Assembly (NCBI GenBank): GCA_963708715.1
Contig: CAVPSU010000001.1
Location: forward strand, 620,001-684,000
Length of the DNA: 64,000 nucleotides
Direction of reading: 5' to 3'
DNA from: DAIOEK01 sp963708715
Lineage (GTDB): Bacteria; Chloroflexota; Anaerolineae; Anaerolineales; Anaerolineaceae
Shown one piece after another: positions 17,007 through 26,394 of this stretch. Position 1 is the stretch's first letter. Each line of letters opens with the position of its first letter. Made by a program: the position numbers and the translations under genes. Under the pieces are notes generated by a model that did no database searches, was not told where the DNA came from, and saw only the letters and a list, made by a program, of their open reading frames with translations.

Positions 17007-17585
17007 ATGGATTTGACCCGCTGCTTTATTGCCATCGAATATCCACAAATCATTTTGGATCGGATCATAAAAACCAGGAATGATCTGAAGGCGATCATTC
17101 CAGACAAAACTGTGCGGTGGGTAGCGGATGGCAATCTGCACCTGACGACCAAGTTTTTGGGAGAGATAGCTCCTTCCGTTCTGGAAGAGATCCGGAGTAA
17201 CATGCGGAATATCTGCTCAGTAATTCAGCCCATTCAACTCCATATTCGTGGGATGGGTGTTTTTCCAAATTTTAAGAACCCGAAAATCATCTGGATCGGC
17301 GCTGAAGAATCTGATCCATTACTGGCACTTGCCCGCCGATGTGATGATACTTGCTCTCTTTCTGGAATTATGAAAGAAGATCGCCCATTCAAACCACATC
17401 TGACAATCGGACGTATCTCACAAAATGCCTCAGAGACCCATCAGCGGTTGATCAGCGAATATTTCCGCTCTACTCCAATTCCAGAGTATGGAAAATTCGT
17501 GGTTGACCATCTGGTTCTATTTAAGAGTGACCTGCAACCGACCGGACCGATCTACACAGTGATTGAACAATTCCCGTTCATTTAA
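17007..17585 (+). CDS. thpR: RNA 2',3'-cyclic phosphodiesterase (LigT/ThpR)
   Basis: A 192-residue 2H phosphoesterase. The two catalytic HxT motifs are HLTTKF (about 47-52) and HLTIGR (about 131-136), with the expected spacing. The N-terminal RCFIAIE is characteristic. It opens 2',3'-cyclic phosphates at RNA ends. Length is normal. It is the first gene after the glnA intergenic region and is followed 68 nt later by rsfS. Confidence 0.92.
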   Translation: MDLTRCFIAIEYPQIILDRIIKTRNDLKAIIPDKTVRWVADGNLHLTTKFLGEIAPSVLEEIRSNMRNICSVIQPIQLHIRGMGVFPNFKNPKIIWIGAEESDPLLALARRCDDTCSLSGIMKEDRPFKPHLTIGRISQNASETHQRLISEYFRSTPIPEYGKFVVDHLVLFKSDLQPTGPIYTVIEQFPFI

Positions 17586-17653
17586 TAATGACCATTCATC
17601 ACGAAAAATTATTCACAACAGATGTGTTAGAATGAGGATTATTAAGGATACCT

Positions 17654-18004
17654 ATGGTCGATCAAAACTACGAAATTGCACACAAACTGGTCAGCGCATT
17701 GGAAGAAAAAAAAGCTGAAAATATTATTCTGATGGATATTCAGGAGATCGCATCCTTCGCGGATTATTTTATTGTCTGCTCGGGCACTTCAGATCGAATG
17801 CTTCGTTCTTTGGCGGATATCGTATCAGAGACCGCTCACAAAGAAGCCAGCTTGCGGGTCAAAATTGAAGGATCCGCAGAGAATGGTTGGATCGTTGCTG
17901 ACTGTGGAGATGTGGTCGTACACCTTTTCTCCCCTTCCCGTCGTGATTATTATCGCTTGGAAGAGTTATGGGATAAAGGGAAAGTATTGTTAAGACTTCA
18001 ATAA
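17654..18004 (+). CDS. rsfS: Ribosomal silencing factor RsfS
   Basis: A 116-residue Iojap/RsfS protein that binds L14 of the large subunit and blocks subunit joining under nutrient stress. Family motifs are ENIILMDIQEIASFADYFIVCSGTS at residues 22-46 (shown in the pattern DI-x4-FADYFI-x-CSGTS), then GWIVADCGDVVVHLFSP and RDYYRLEELW. An AAGGA ribosome-binding site lies 5 nt upstream of the ATG. A strong terminator follows the gene. Confidence 0.95.
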   Translation: MVDQNYEIAHKLVSALEEKKAENIILMDIQEIASFADYFIVCSGTSDRMLRSLADIVSETAHKEASLRVKIEGSAENGWIVADCGDVVVHLFSPSRRDYYRLEELWDKGKVLLRLQ

Positions 18005-18020
18005 GTCTGATTGAACTGAG

Positions 18021-18052
18021 ACCGGAGCAAAATTCTGCTCCGGTTTTTTTTT
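18021..18052 (+). terminator. Rho-independent terminator after rsfS
   Basis: Stem ACCGGAGC / GCTCCGGT with an 8-nt loop, followed by a T9 tract. Confidence 0.9.
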
Positions 18053-18166
18053 ATTTGAAAGCGAAAATATCTATTCAACATAGGATTAAAATCTTCGGTA
18101 ATTGTAGGTGAATGCTACATACCGTCAGAAAATAATGAAGTCAACTAACAATCGACTGGAAAAATC

Positions 18167-18631
18167 CTACGAAATCTTTAATGTTTCCAATATCTCTTTT
18201 GAATGATCTGCTGGTTTTACATTTTCAAAGACTTTGAGGATCTTCGCATCCCCATCGATCAAGAAAGTTGTTCTGTGGACTCCTTCATACTTATGACCAA
18301 AATTTTCCTTTGGTCCCCAGACCCCATATACATCGCATATTTTATGGCCAACATCTGATAATAACGAGAAGGGAAGGTGGTATTTTTCTTTGAACTTGAT
18401 ATGAGATTTTTGAGAATCCGGGCTTACACCCAGGATGATCACATCGGCTTTTTGATAATCTGCGTAATCATCACGGAAGTTGCATGCTTCTGTAGTGCAG
18501 CCAGCAGTATCATCTTCGGGATAGAAATAGAGCAAAAAAGTCTTCCCGGAATAATCAGACAACTGATGAATTTTCCCTGTCTCATCTGGTAATACAAAAT
18601 CAGGCGCTTTAGTACCGGCTAGAGGTAACAT
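18167..18631 (-). CDS. bcp: Thiol peroxidase of the BCP/AhpC-TSA family
   Basis: A 154-residue peroxiredoxin reducing hydroperoxides in the cytoplasm. The peroxidatic cysteine lies in DTAGCTTEACNF (about 41-52), with a likely resolving cysteine five residues later as in the BCP type. The downstream HRTTFLID motif is also typical. AAAGGAAAT precedes the ATG. It is a single gene between rsfS (convergent) and the moeA operon. Confidence 0.93.
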   Translation of the reverse strand: MLPLAGTKAPDFVLPDETGKIHQLSDYSGKTFLLYFYPEDDTAGCTTEACNFRDDYADYQKADVIILGVSPDSQKSHIKFKEKYHLPFSLLSDVGHKICDVYGVWGPKENFGHKYEGVHRTTFLIDGDAKILKVFENVKPADHSKEILETLKIS

Positions 18632-18736
18632 AATTCATTTCCTTTCTAAATTATTGTATATCTTTTGAAGAGGTATTGATTGGATTATGTATAGGGAAAA
18701 AGAGATGAAGAGGGTCGCCAAATCGAAATCAGATCA

Positions 18737-20701
18737 TTAAAGAATAATACGGATCTTACCCATCTTGGAAATCGAATAACCTGGCAGGATAGATAATCGT
18801 TTTTGAAATACAGGACTTTGGGCTGTATCCAACAGTGTTAGAAGTAATGGATCAGCGAGGTAGTCTTCAGGGATGATCAACTCATATGTTTCATTATATA
18901 AGGGGATAAAATCAAGATCCAGCGCATTGGCGGCTGAAGCGATACCCAATCCACAATCTGCCCTATTAGATGATACAGCGGCAGCTACAGCCAGGTGAGT
19001 ATATTCTTCCTGGTCATACCCCGAAATGGTATCCGAGCCTATTCCAAGTTTTTTAAGATGATAATCCAGTAACACTCGGGTACCAGCTCCTCGCTGCCGA
19101 TTTACAAAATCCACCCGTTGACCAGAAATATCAGGCAAAGATTGAATGTTTTTCGGATTCCCTTTTTGAACGATCAAACCCTGGAGCCGTTCAGCCCAAT
19201 GGACGACTGCCACTTTTCTGCCATCCAGATATTGTCTAATGTAGCTAAGGTTATATTCACCCGTTTCAGGATCCAGTAAATGGGAACCCGCAGCATGAGC
19301 CTCTCCCCGCCGAAGTGCCACCAATCCGCCCAAACTTCCGACATTGGTCGAGACGAGACGGACCCCCTTTTGAAATAACTCATCAGCCAGAACATCCAGG
19401 GTCAGATCGTGCGAGCCTGATAGGAAGAGGGTCTTTTCCAATTCTGTCGGATGACGATACAATCGAACGGTCACCTGGGACCCCGCTTCCAATCCCTGTG
19501 TACCCCGCGGAAGGATGGTGATTCCATCCGCTTTCACGAGGGAATTGATCACTCCGGCACCACGGGGTAAAGGAGCGGCTACCATTACGCCACCAACTTT
19601 GCCGGCAACCATGCGGATATAGTCATCATCCCCAGGAGGAGAGTTAATCTTATGAGTGAGTCTGGCTGAGATCGAATCCACGATCGGCATTTTCTGACCG
19701 GTCCAGATAGCCAGGGTTGGCTGAATCAATATTTCACCGGTCATCGCAGCGGAAACCGGATATCCGGGAACACCAATGATTGGGACTTTTCGTGTTTCAG
19801 TAACCTGGATCATCCCAAGAATTACCGGATGCCCGGGACGAATGGCAATTCCGTGGACCAGTAACTGCCCGAGAGATTCTATAACGGTTGAACTGTAATC
19901 TTCAGATCCAGCCGATGAGCCTGCATTGATCAATATCAGATCATGGTTTTGTGCGACAGACCAAACCTGGCTCTTGATCTTTTCAAAATTGTCCTCCTGC
20001 ACTGAAAATCGAGAGGCATCTCCACCCCAGAGATTGATCTGTCCAGCCAGGACAATACTATTGAATTCAATGATGGAGCCAACTCTAACCTCTTCACCAA
20101 CCGGAATCAATTCGGTGCCAGTGGGGATTATCGCAACCCGCGGTTTTCGACTAACCAGAATTTGAGTATGACCGCAAGCCGCCATTGCACCCAGATCCAC
20201 CGGTCGGATGGCATTTCCAGCAGAGAGGACCAATTGGGTCGCCACAATATCTTCGCCCATCAAGCGAACAAAACTCCACGGAGGGACAGATGCTCGTATC
20301 TCGATATATTTTGGTTCACGTATATTCGATGCTTTAGAACCTGATTCTTCAAACGAATCCACCTGTTCGATTGGGATGACTGCATTGGCAAACTCTGGCA
20401 ATGGATCACCGGTATCCACATAAACTGCCTGGGTTTTTATATTCAATCGTACTGATCTGGAGGGAAGAGCAGATGCTGTATCTGAAGATCGAATCGCAAA
20501 CCCATCCATCGCCGCGGAATGATAATGGGGAGAAGAGATTTTCGCCCAGACAGGTTCCGCAAGAATCCGCCCAACTGCATTTTCATCCAACGGAATTAAC
20601 TCGCTGCCCAAAACTCCATTTATCCCCGCTTCATTGAGAGCCTGAATCCAGCGTTGCCATGCTTGCTCGAGAGGAATATCTGTCAGATAAACGCTCATCA
20701 T
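18737..20701 (-). CDS. MoeA-type molybdopterin biosynthesis protein fused to a periplasmic-binding-like domain
   Basis: 654 residues. Residues 1 to about 410 are MoeA-like: HYHSAAMDGFAI, DTGDPLP, the MPT-binding AGSSAGSEDYSS and PGYPVSA. Residues about 430-654 form a LysR/ModA-type ligand-binding domain of the kind often fused to MoeA (GSHDLTLDVLADEL, RQRGAGTRVLLDYHL). MoeA inserts molybdate (or tungstate) into molybdopterin; the extra domain may sense the oxyanion or ligand. It is the last gene of a minus-strand run and 13 nt after the deacetylase gene. A second, unfused moeA lies two genes upstream. Confidence 0.88.
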   Translation of the reverse strand: MMSVYLTDIPLEQAWQRWIQALNEAGINGVLGSELIPLDENAVGRILAEPVWAKISSPHYHSAAMDGFAIRSSDTASALPSRSVRLNIKTQAVYVDTGDPLPEFANAVIPIEQVDSFEESGSKASNIREPKYIEIRASVPPWSFVRLMGEDIVATQLVLSAGNAIRPVDLGAMAACGHTQILVSRKPRVAIIPTGTELIPVGEEVRVGSIIEFNSIVLAGQINLWGGDASRFSVQEDNFEKIKSQVWSVAQNHDLILINAGSSAGSEDYSSTVIESLGQLLVHGIAIRPGHPVILGMIQVTETRKVPIIGVPGYPVSAAMTGEILIQPTLAIWTGQKMPIVDSISARLTHKINSPPGDDDYIRMVAGKVGGVMVAAPLPRGAGVINSLVKADGITILPRGTQGLEAGSQVTVRLYRHPTELEKTLFLSGSHDLTLDVLADELFQKGVRLVSTNVGSLGGLVALRRGEAHAAGSHLLDPETGEYNLSYIRQYLDGRKVAVVHWAERLQGLIVQKGNPKNIQSLPDISGQRVDFVNRQRGAGTRVLLDYHLKKLGIGSDTISGYDQEEYTHLAVAAAVSSNRADCGLGIASAANALDLDFIPLYNETYELIIPEDYLADPLLLTLLDTAQSPVFQKRLSILPGYSISKMGKIRIIL

Positions 20702-20713
20702 TCTCCCATCAAA

Positions 20714-21658
20714 TTATTGAAAAGGAACAGGCGTAGAAACGGGGGACCAGGGTAGGATACGGGAAAAATCTGCCATATCAAACTCACCCCGAACTTCAAT
20801 GCGGCTCAAGTAGAAAACAACGTGGATCGAATGAATATATGAAGTGCCTAACCCAACTGCCCCAGTGTAACCAGAACTGGCGACTCCACCACCTACGGTC
20901 GCGTCGAACGCACCAAATGGATACGCGTATGTATACACCGTCTGACCAAGAGCATCCTGCAAGACGGACTTTGAATACGCCGATTTAGTTTCGATCGATC
21001 CATGGTTCTTGGATAGATCGATATGTGAATGACTATGACTACCTATCTCCCAGCCTGCGGCTGACATTTCTTTCAGTTGATCCGCGGTGACAAAATCTGT
21101 TGCCTTCAACCGGTTGGTCACTATATAAAAAGTACCTACCAAGCCCAGGTCTTTCATAACTGGAAATGCATTCTGATACACATCCAGATCGCCATCATCG
21201 AAAGTAATCACCACGGTTTTTTCCGGCAACGCTCCTCCATCCCGCAGTATTTTCACCAGATCGTGAACGGTTACGCTCGAATAACCCCAATCTTTGAGTG
21301 CATTCATTTGTGCAGAAAACATGCTGGGGGTGACATCATAGCGACCGGGTGTTTCAGTGAAACGAATATGATGATAAAGAATGATCGGAGCGATAACTTT
21401 CGCTTGTTTTGGATAAGTGATCCAGGCGGGCGTTGGTGATGGCAGCGGTGTGCTGGTTGGTGTTGCAGTGGGCGTAGCTGGTAGAGAAGTACTCGTAGGA
21501 GATGGAGTCAGGGCAATTGCAACTTGTGTCTGTTGTTCTCCAATTTGATCCATGATCGAAACGGCAACGGCAGTCTGTTGTACTGGAGTGATCGCTCCGG
21601 GGTTACAGGCGGAAATCAGGAATGCAAAAAGAATCAATGTGATTGGGATGTGTTTCAT
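20714..21658 (-). CDS. Polysaccharide deacetylase lipoprotein
   Basis: 314 residues. A lipoprotein signal (ends FLISAC) is followed by a low-complexity Pro/Thr/Ser linker (about 50-80) and a NodB-type carbohydrate esterase 4 domain. Catalytic motifs are TFDDGD (about 152-157) and the zinc-binding HSHSH (about 203-207). It probably deacetylates peptidoglycan or an exopolysaccharide outside the cell. Its ATG overlaps the moeA stop by 4 nt, an unusual operon partner for molybdenum cofactor genes. Confidence 0.88.
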   Translation of the reverse strand: MKHIPITLILFAFLISACNPGAITPVQQTAVAVSIMDQIGEQQTQVAIALTPSPTSTSLPATPTATPTSTPLPSPTPAWITYPKQAKVIAPIILYHHIRFTETPGRYDVTPSMFSAQMNALKDWGYSSVTVHDLVKILRDGGALPEKTVVITFDDGDLDVYQNAFPVMKDLGLVGTFYIVTNRLKATDFVTADQLKEMSAAGWEIGSHSHSHIDLSKNHGSIETKSAYSKSVLQDALGQTVYTYAYPFGAFDATVGGGVASSGYTGAVGLGTSYIHSIHVVFYLSRIEVRGEFDMADFSRILPWSPVSTPVPFQ

Positions 21659-22890
21659 AACAATTCTACGTTGATCGTGGAACCGGCTGAAAGTCCAGTC
21701 TGATCTGATGGGATGTGAGCTAAGGCATCGGCGCGAACCAAATTAAAAATCAGATTGCTTTTAAAATAGATCGGTGTGGCGATCCAATGATCCGCTGTAC
21801 CCGCCAGACTGACGGGAACCCAATCTTCCCTACCGGCGACGGATGGTATATTTGCATTTAGTACTGCCTCTACGGATGGATGGAAATTCTGGACGTTTTG
21901 ACCTAGCAGCTTATGAACTGCTGGTTTAACAAATAGACCGGCAATCACCAACGCACTGACTGGGTTTCCCGGCAAACCGATCACTGGCTTGCCATTACAG
22001 ACAGCCAGAATGGTGGGCTTTCCCGGTCGCACCTGTACTCCATGCACCAGCACGCCCGGATTCCCCAGGCTTTGAATCACCACTGAGGTCAGATCCCGGG
22101 AGGAGGCAGAGGAACCGGCTGTAATCAGCACCATATCGCATTCAGAAAAGGCTTTATTGGCTATTTCGCGCATGGATGCTTCGTTATCCGAAACAATTCC
22201 ATAAGGGACAGGCTCTCCACCTGCTTCTTGAACAACCAGACTCATCGTGGTCGTATTGATATCGCGTACCTGACCGAGCTCGGGTGGTACGTCAGGAGAA
22301 ACCACTTCATCGCCGCTTGAAATAATCCCTACTCTCGGTTTCCTCGCAACCGAAATTGATGTGTGTCCGATCGACATCAAACCACCAATTTCAACTATGC
22401 GCAACATCTTACCATGCGGGATTATCAGATCCCCTTTCTTAACATCTTCTCCAGCCTGGATCAGGTTCTCATTGACACTAACAGCTTTATAAATTTCCAC
22501 TTCACCGGTGTGAACTTGCTGGGTTTGTTCAACCATCACCACCGCATCTGCTCCTGAAGGGATCATCCCGCCAGTATGAATCAGAGCTGCCTTGCCTGAT
22601 TCCACTTCAAAAGCTGGTTTTCCACCCATCGGCACTTCACCACTGATGGTCAAAAACGCGGGGATGCTTTCTGAAGCACCATGTGTGTCCCCTGCCCTGA
22701 CTGCATAACCATCAACGGTGCTGCGCGGAAACTCGGGTAAAGGATGAGGGGCGAAAATATCTTCCGCCATGATTCTTCCGCTGGCTTGCATCGCTGGGAT
22801 CTTTTCCGTAGGTACGGGTTGATCAGGAATGGTTTGCAGAAAATAAGATAGTGATTCGAAAGGTGGTCGCAAGGTTAAGAATTGAGGCAT
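21655..22890 (-). CDS. moeA: Molybdopterin molybdotransferase MoeA
   Basis: A 411-residue canonical MoeA. Motifs include PRSTVDGYAVRAGDT, IHTGGMIPSGADAVVMVEQT (the conserved GadAvv-E region), ITAGSSASSRDLTS (MPT-AMP binding) and GLPGNPVSALV. Domain order is complete through the C-terminal beta-barrel. It starts 1 nt after the UbiA-like gene. The paralogue two genes downstream carries an extra ligand-binding domain, so the pair may divide substrate handling. Confidence 0.93.
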   Translation of the reverse strand: MPQFLTLRPPFESLSYFLQTIPDQPVPTEKIPAMQASGRIMAEDIFAPHPLPEFPRSTVDGYAVRAGDTHGASESIPAFLTISGEVPMGGKPAFEVESGKAALIHTGGMIPSGADAVVMVEQTQQVHTGEVEIYKAVSVNENLIQAGEDVKKGDLIIPHGKMLRIVEIGGLMSIGHTSISVARKPRVGIISSGDEVVSPDVPPELGQVRDINTTTMSLVVQEAGGEPVPYGIVSDNEASMREIANKAFSECDMVLITAGSSASSRDLTSVVIQSLGNPGVLVHGVQVRPGKPTILAVCNGKPVIGLPGNPVSALVIAGLFVKPAVHKLLGQNVQNFHPSVEAVLNANIPSVAGREDWVPVSLAGTADHWIATPIYFKSNLIFNLVRADALAHIPSDQTGLSAGSTINVELL

Positions 22891-22891
22891 T

Positions 22892-23800
22892 TTACAAAGT
22901 CCAGAAGCTGAAAGTTAAGAAATAGGCAGAAACAAGGAAAAGCGCGCTGGCTGTAATTCGATACAACCTCCAGGCAGGTTTCTCCCCAGAAGCAATCCTG
23001 TTTAACAGGAAGACTTGCAAAGAGGCAATTATAGCCGTTAATAATACCGGCCAGATGATCCGCCAGGATAGACCCATCCAAAAGGCTGCTCCCAATAGTA
23101 GATATCCGAGGAGAATCAATATGTGATGTGTTCTTACACCGTTTTGCCAGCCGATTCGAGTCAATAGAGTGCCGGTTTGTTTGCTCGAGTCCACCCCGTA
23201 TGATTCAAATTGAAACGCGATTTGCATCGCGAAGAAAAATGCAGTCAACGGAAGGGTGCTCATCGATACTATTCGATTCAGCTCATGATTCTGAAGCAGG
23301 AAACCAACTGCCGGTATGATTTGACAGGCTAAAAATGAGAAGATGAACTCTCCCAGGCCTGATCTCCACAACCGAATGGGTGGAGTCACCAATGATAAGG
23401 CAAGCAAAAATCCCGTGAAAACTACCAATCCTAGAGCGAAATATAAAATACCTTGATATATCATCAAGACCGTTATGACTGCAGCCGTTGTAAGGAGCGC
23501 TGTGACGAGAATAAATATGATATTCTGAATACACAGGTTTTTCCTTTTTTCTTCGGGCGGATCAAGCTTTGAGCTGCTAAGGTTTGCCGATTGGCGGTTG
23601 TAAAACTCTTGAAGTACTATGATTCCTGAAACACTTACTCCAATCCAAAGTAGACCGAGGAAAAAAGAAGTCCAGACAATTTCGCTCCCCAGATATCGGG
23701 CAATCCCTACTCCGAGAAGATAGAGAAGTAGGAGACAGAAAGCATAATATCCATTTCTGCGATTAATAAGTCGTGTGAGAGGATGCATCAGTTCGGTCAT
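22892..23800 (-). CDS. Divergent UbiA-family prenyltransferase-like membrane protein
   Basis: 302 residues with about eight or nine hydrophobic helices. The pattern GEFIFSF-x-ACQIIPAVGF and the later YGVDSSKQTGTLLTRIGW resemble the MenA/UbiA family's second Asp motif region (D-x3-D-x2-G-x2-TL-x-RxG). The first NDxxDxxxD motif is degenerate here, so prenyltransferase activity is doubtful. It lies between an SDR reductase and moeA, and the close spacing indicates one operon. Confidence 0.6.
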   Translation of the reverse strand: MTELMHPLTRLINRRNGYYAFCLLLLYLLGVGIARYLGSEIVWTSFFLGLLWIGVSVSGIIVLQEFYNRQSANLSSSKLDPPEEKRKNLCIQNIIFILVTALLTTAAVITVLMIYQGILYFALGLVVFTGFLLALSLVTPPIRLWRSGLGEFIFSFLACQIIPAVGFLLQNHELNRIVSMSTLPLTAFFFAMQIAFQFESYGVDSSKQTGTLLTRIGWQNGVRTHHILILLGYLLLGAAFWMGLSWRIIWPVLLTAIIASLQVFLLNRIASGEKPAWRLYRITASALFLVSAYFLTFSFWTL

Positions 23801-23809
23801 ATCGGTATT

Positions 23810-24574
23810 TTAGGTCGTCGTCTCCAACCCTAAGGCTGTTACACGAATGATCTGCCCAGAAATATACTCGTTCTTGATCACATATTCCAGCGCCTGTGAA
23901 ATCTGCTCTCCTTTTACTGCATCTCCGCCCGGACTTCTCAATAATAAACGCTCCCACTCATCCGTTGAATACCCGTCCGGTGGGAGTACCGGAGCCAAAG
24001 CCAGGCAATTTACCCTGATATGTGGCTTAAGTCGTTTTGCCAATATCTTTGTTAGATGCTCAATGCCTGTCTTTGACAATCCGTATAGAGGATACTTGCT
24101 CCATGCCTGGTCTGCGAAATAATCACTAATATTGATTATCGATCCACGTTCTTTCATTCGGTCGGCTGCCAATTGTGAGCAGAATAATGGCGCCCGCAAA
24201 TTCAGGTCCATTGTCGATGCAAAATCTTCTTTTGACAGGGATAATATATCATTGGCTTGCATTGTTGCCGCGCTGTTGACCAGGAGATCAAGTGTACCAT
24301 CCAGTTTATCCAGCTCAAAGAATAATTGCTGGATCGCCTTGACATTAGTTAGGTCCGCCTGGAGGATCGATGCCTGCCCAGGTTGAGCCAGAATCTGATC
24401 ACGGGTTTCGCAAGCAGCAGATTTGGATTGGTTATAATGGATGACAACCTGATAACCAAGTCTGGACAATGCCAGGGAGATCATCCGGCCAACCCGCAGT
24501 GCTCCTCCTGTTACGAGCGCTATCGGGAGCGGTCGGGAATTCTTTCCTTTTTCTCTGACTTCCGGTAATGGCAT
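23810..24574 (-). CDS. Short-chain dehydrogenase/reductase (pteridine-reductase-like)
   Basis: A 254-residue Rossmann-fold oxidoreductase. The cofactor motif is TGGALRVGR (about 21-29), close to the TGxxxRxG of FolM/PTR1-type reductases that favour NADPH. The NSAA motif, the Ser in NISDYF and the catalytic pair in YGLSK (Tyr-x3-Lys) are present. It heads the five-gene run ending in moeA/PBP. A pterin-type substrate fits the molybdopterin neighbours but is only inference. TAGAAT lies 6 nt before the ATG, another possible leaderless start, though no -35 is evident. Confidence 0.8.
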   Translation of the reverse strand: MPLPEVREKGKNSRPLPIALVTGGALRVGRMISLALSRLGYQVVIHYNQSKSAACETRDQILAQPGQASILQADLTNVKAIQQLFFELDKLDGTLDLLVNSAATMQANDILSLSKEDFASTMDLNLRAPLFCSQLAADRMKERGSIINISDYFADQAWSKYPLYGLSKTGIEHLTKILAKRLKPHIRVNCLALAPVLPPDGYSTDEWERLLLRSPGGDAVKGEQISQALEYVIKNEYISGQIIRVTALGLETTT

Positions 24575-24732
24575 GGATTGATTCTAGCATGATTACAACC
24601 GATTTCGGGTGTATCCAATTTTCTCCAAAACTGTTTGGCAGGAAAAGGGTTAAAATTAACATGTTATAATTTACATAGAGGTGGGGTATCCTGCAATATC
24701 CCCTTAAATTTCATTCGTTCTGGAGGAGAACT

Positions 24733-25483
24733 GTGAAACAACGCGTATTCCTGATCCTATCCATTGTTGTTCTGTTCAGTCTGGTTTTAGGCGCTTGCGC
24801 CCCAAAATCATCCAACGTCAAGGTCGCGACAGATGCTACCTTTCCACCCTTCGAGATGATGGATGATACCGGCAATAAGCCGGTTGGTTTCGATATCGAG
24901 ATGATGGAAGCTGTAGCGGCAAAAGCCGGTTTCCAGGTGGAATGGGTAAATATCGGATTTGATGCAGTTATTTCCGGTGTTGCTCAATGCCAATACGATG
25001 CTGCAGCAGCCGCCATTACTATCACCGATGATAGAAAACAGAATGCTTTATTCAGCGACCCATACATCAACGCTGGGCAGATCGTCACCGTCCGTAAGGA
25101 TGAAACAGCCATCAAAGGACCAGCCGATTTGGTAGGCAAAAAGCTGGGCGCTCAACTTGGAACCACCGGAGAGATCGAAGCGAAGAATATCGCCAGCACC
25201 GATGTAAAGCCGTATGAACTCTTATGATCTCGCATTTCTCGATCTCATGAACGGACAGATCGACGCAGTAATTGCCGACTACCCGACCGCTCTTGGATTT
25301 ATCGGGCAGAACAGCGATAAGCTGATGACTGTTGGTGAAGTATTCACCAATGAATCCTACGGGGTTATGGTCTGCAAGGATAAGGCTGATCTTGTTTCAA
25401 AGATCAATAAGGCACTCGCAGATTTGAAAGCCGATGGAACTATTGCCAAGCTCGAACAAAAGTGGTTGGCAGAAACGAATTAA
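24733..25483 (+). pseudogene. Polar amino-acid ABC transporter substrate-binding lipoprotein, frameshifted
   Basis: A GTG start with GGAGGAG upstream gives a lipoprotein signal (ends VLGAC) and a family-3 solute-binding domain (ATDATFPPFEM, GFDIEMMEAVA). At about 25213-25218 the frame breaks: VKPYELL-stop in one frame, NSYDLAFLDLMNGQ.. in the next. Removing one G after TAT restores VKPYNSYDLAFLDL, so a single-base insertion explains it. The rest continues normally to a stop at 25483 and a terminator. Its permease and ATPase genes follow intact, so either the transporter has lost its receptor or the base is an assembly error. Confidence 0.88.
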
Positions 25484-25501
25484 CTGCGGATATTCGCACA
25501 G

Positions 25502-25531
25502 AAGCGAGGTCCACAGTGACCTCGCTTTTTT
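25502..25531 (+). terminator. Hairpin after the substrate-binding gene
   Basis: Stem AAGCGAGGTC / GACCTCGCTT with a 6-nt loop and a T6 tract. It may attenuate, giving more binding protein than permease. Confidence 0.85.
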
Positions 25532-25555
25532 CATACCACTACAGGCATAGGTAAA

Positions 25556-26389
25556 ATGGACGATCTAGACCAACCTCCCATATCCACAGCGGATTTTCCG
25601 CTCCCCATTTCATCCAACAAAAACCCAAAATGGAAATTTGATCGTTGGTGGCTGCTTGTTGTTTTTGTGGTCGCCATGATCATCCTGCTGGTAACCACCA
25701 GTCCTGACCCATATAGACGCATTGTGGTTTTCGTCAAGGATGGTATTGGAGTAACGTTAATGGTTACCGTTACTTCATTTGTTCTTGTACTATTCGCCGG
25801 CTTGATCGGTGGTTTGGGTCGATTATCCAAAAATCCGATTTTATCCGGGCTCGCTTCTATCTATGTTGAAGTGGTCCGTGGCATACCTCTGCTGGTGCAG
25901 CTATTATTCTGGTATTTTGCTTTTCCATCCGTCATCCAATCATTCGGAAAATCGATCCATTACCAACCCTTTGAAAATTATCTCGCCAACCCGGTTGGGA
26001 TGGCTATTCTTGGTCTGACCTTCTGCTATGGCGCCTATATGAGCGAAATTTACCGGGCTGGAATTCAAGCTATCCCCAAAGGACAGATGGAAGCAGCGCG
26101 GAGTCTGGGTATGTCATATTTCCAGGCTATGCGATATGTCATCATCCCACAAGCAGCCCGTGTGATCTTGCCTCCGGTGGGAAATGAATTCATTTCCCTG
26201 CTTAAGGACTCCTCCCTGGTAAGTGTTGTTGCAGTAGCGGATATGACCCGCCGGGGACGAGAGTTTATGGCAGCGAACTTTATCCCGATTGAAACCTGGC
26301 TGATGGTCGCGTTACTCTATCTGGTGCTGACCCTGCTTTCCGCCCGCATTGTCACCTGGATTGAACAGAAAACCCGGATTGAGAGGTAA
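25556..26389 (+). CDS. Polar amino-acid ABC transporter permease
   Basis: A 277-residue HisM/GlnP-type inner-membrane permease. An N-terminal cytoplasmic stretch precedes about five membrane helices. The EAA loop reads EAARSLGMSYFQAMRYVIIPQA (within about 183-204), the coupling site for the ATPase. YRAGIQAIPKGQ is also family-typical. It probably imports glutamine, glutamate or a related amino acid. It is 5 nt upstream of the ATPase gene. Confidence 0.93.
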   Translation: MDDLDQPPISTADFPLPISSNKNPKWKFDRWWLLVVFVVAMIILLVTTSPDPYRRIVVFVKDGIGVTLMVTVTSFVLVLFAGLIGGLGRLSKNPILSGLASIYVEVVRGIPLLVQLLFWYFAFPSVIQSFGKSIHYQPFENYLANPVGMAILGLTFCYGAYMSEIYRAGIQAIPKGQMEAARSLGMSYFQAMRYVIIPQAARVILPPVGNEFISLLKDSSLVSVVAVADMTRRGREFMAANFIPIETWLMVALLYLVLTLLSARIVTWIEQKTRIER

Positions 26390-26394
26390 ATGCC

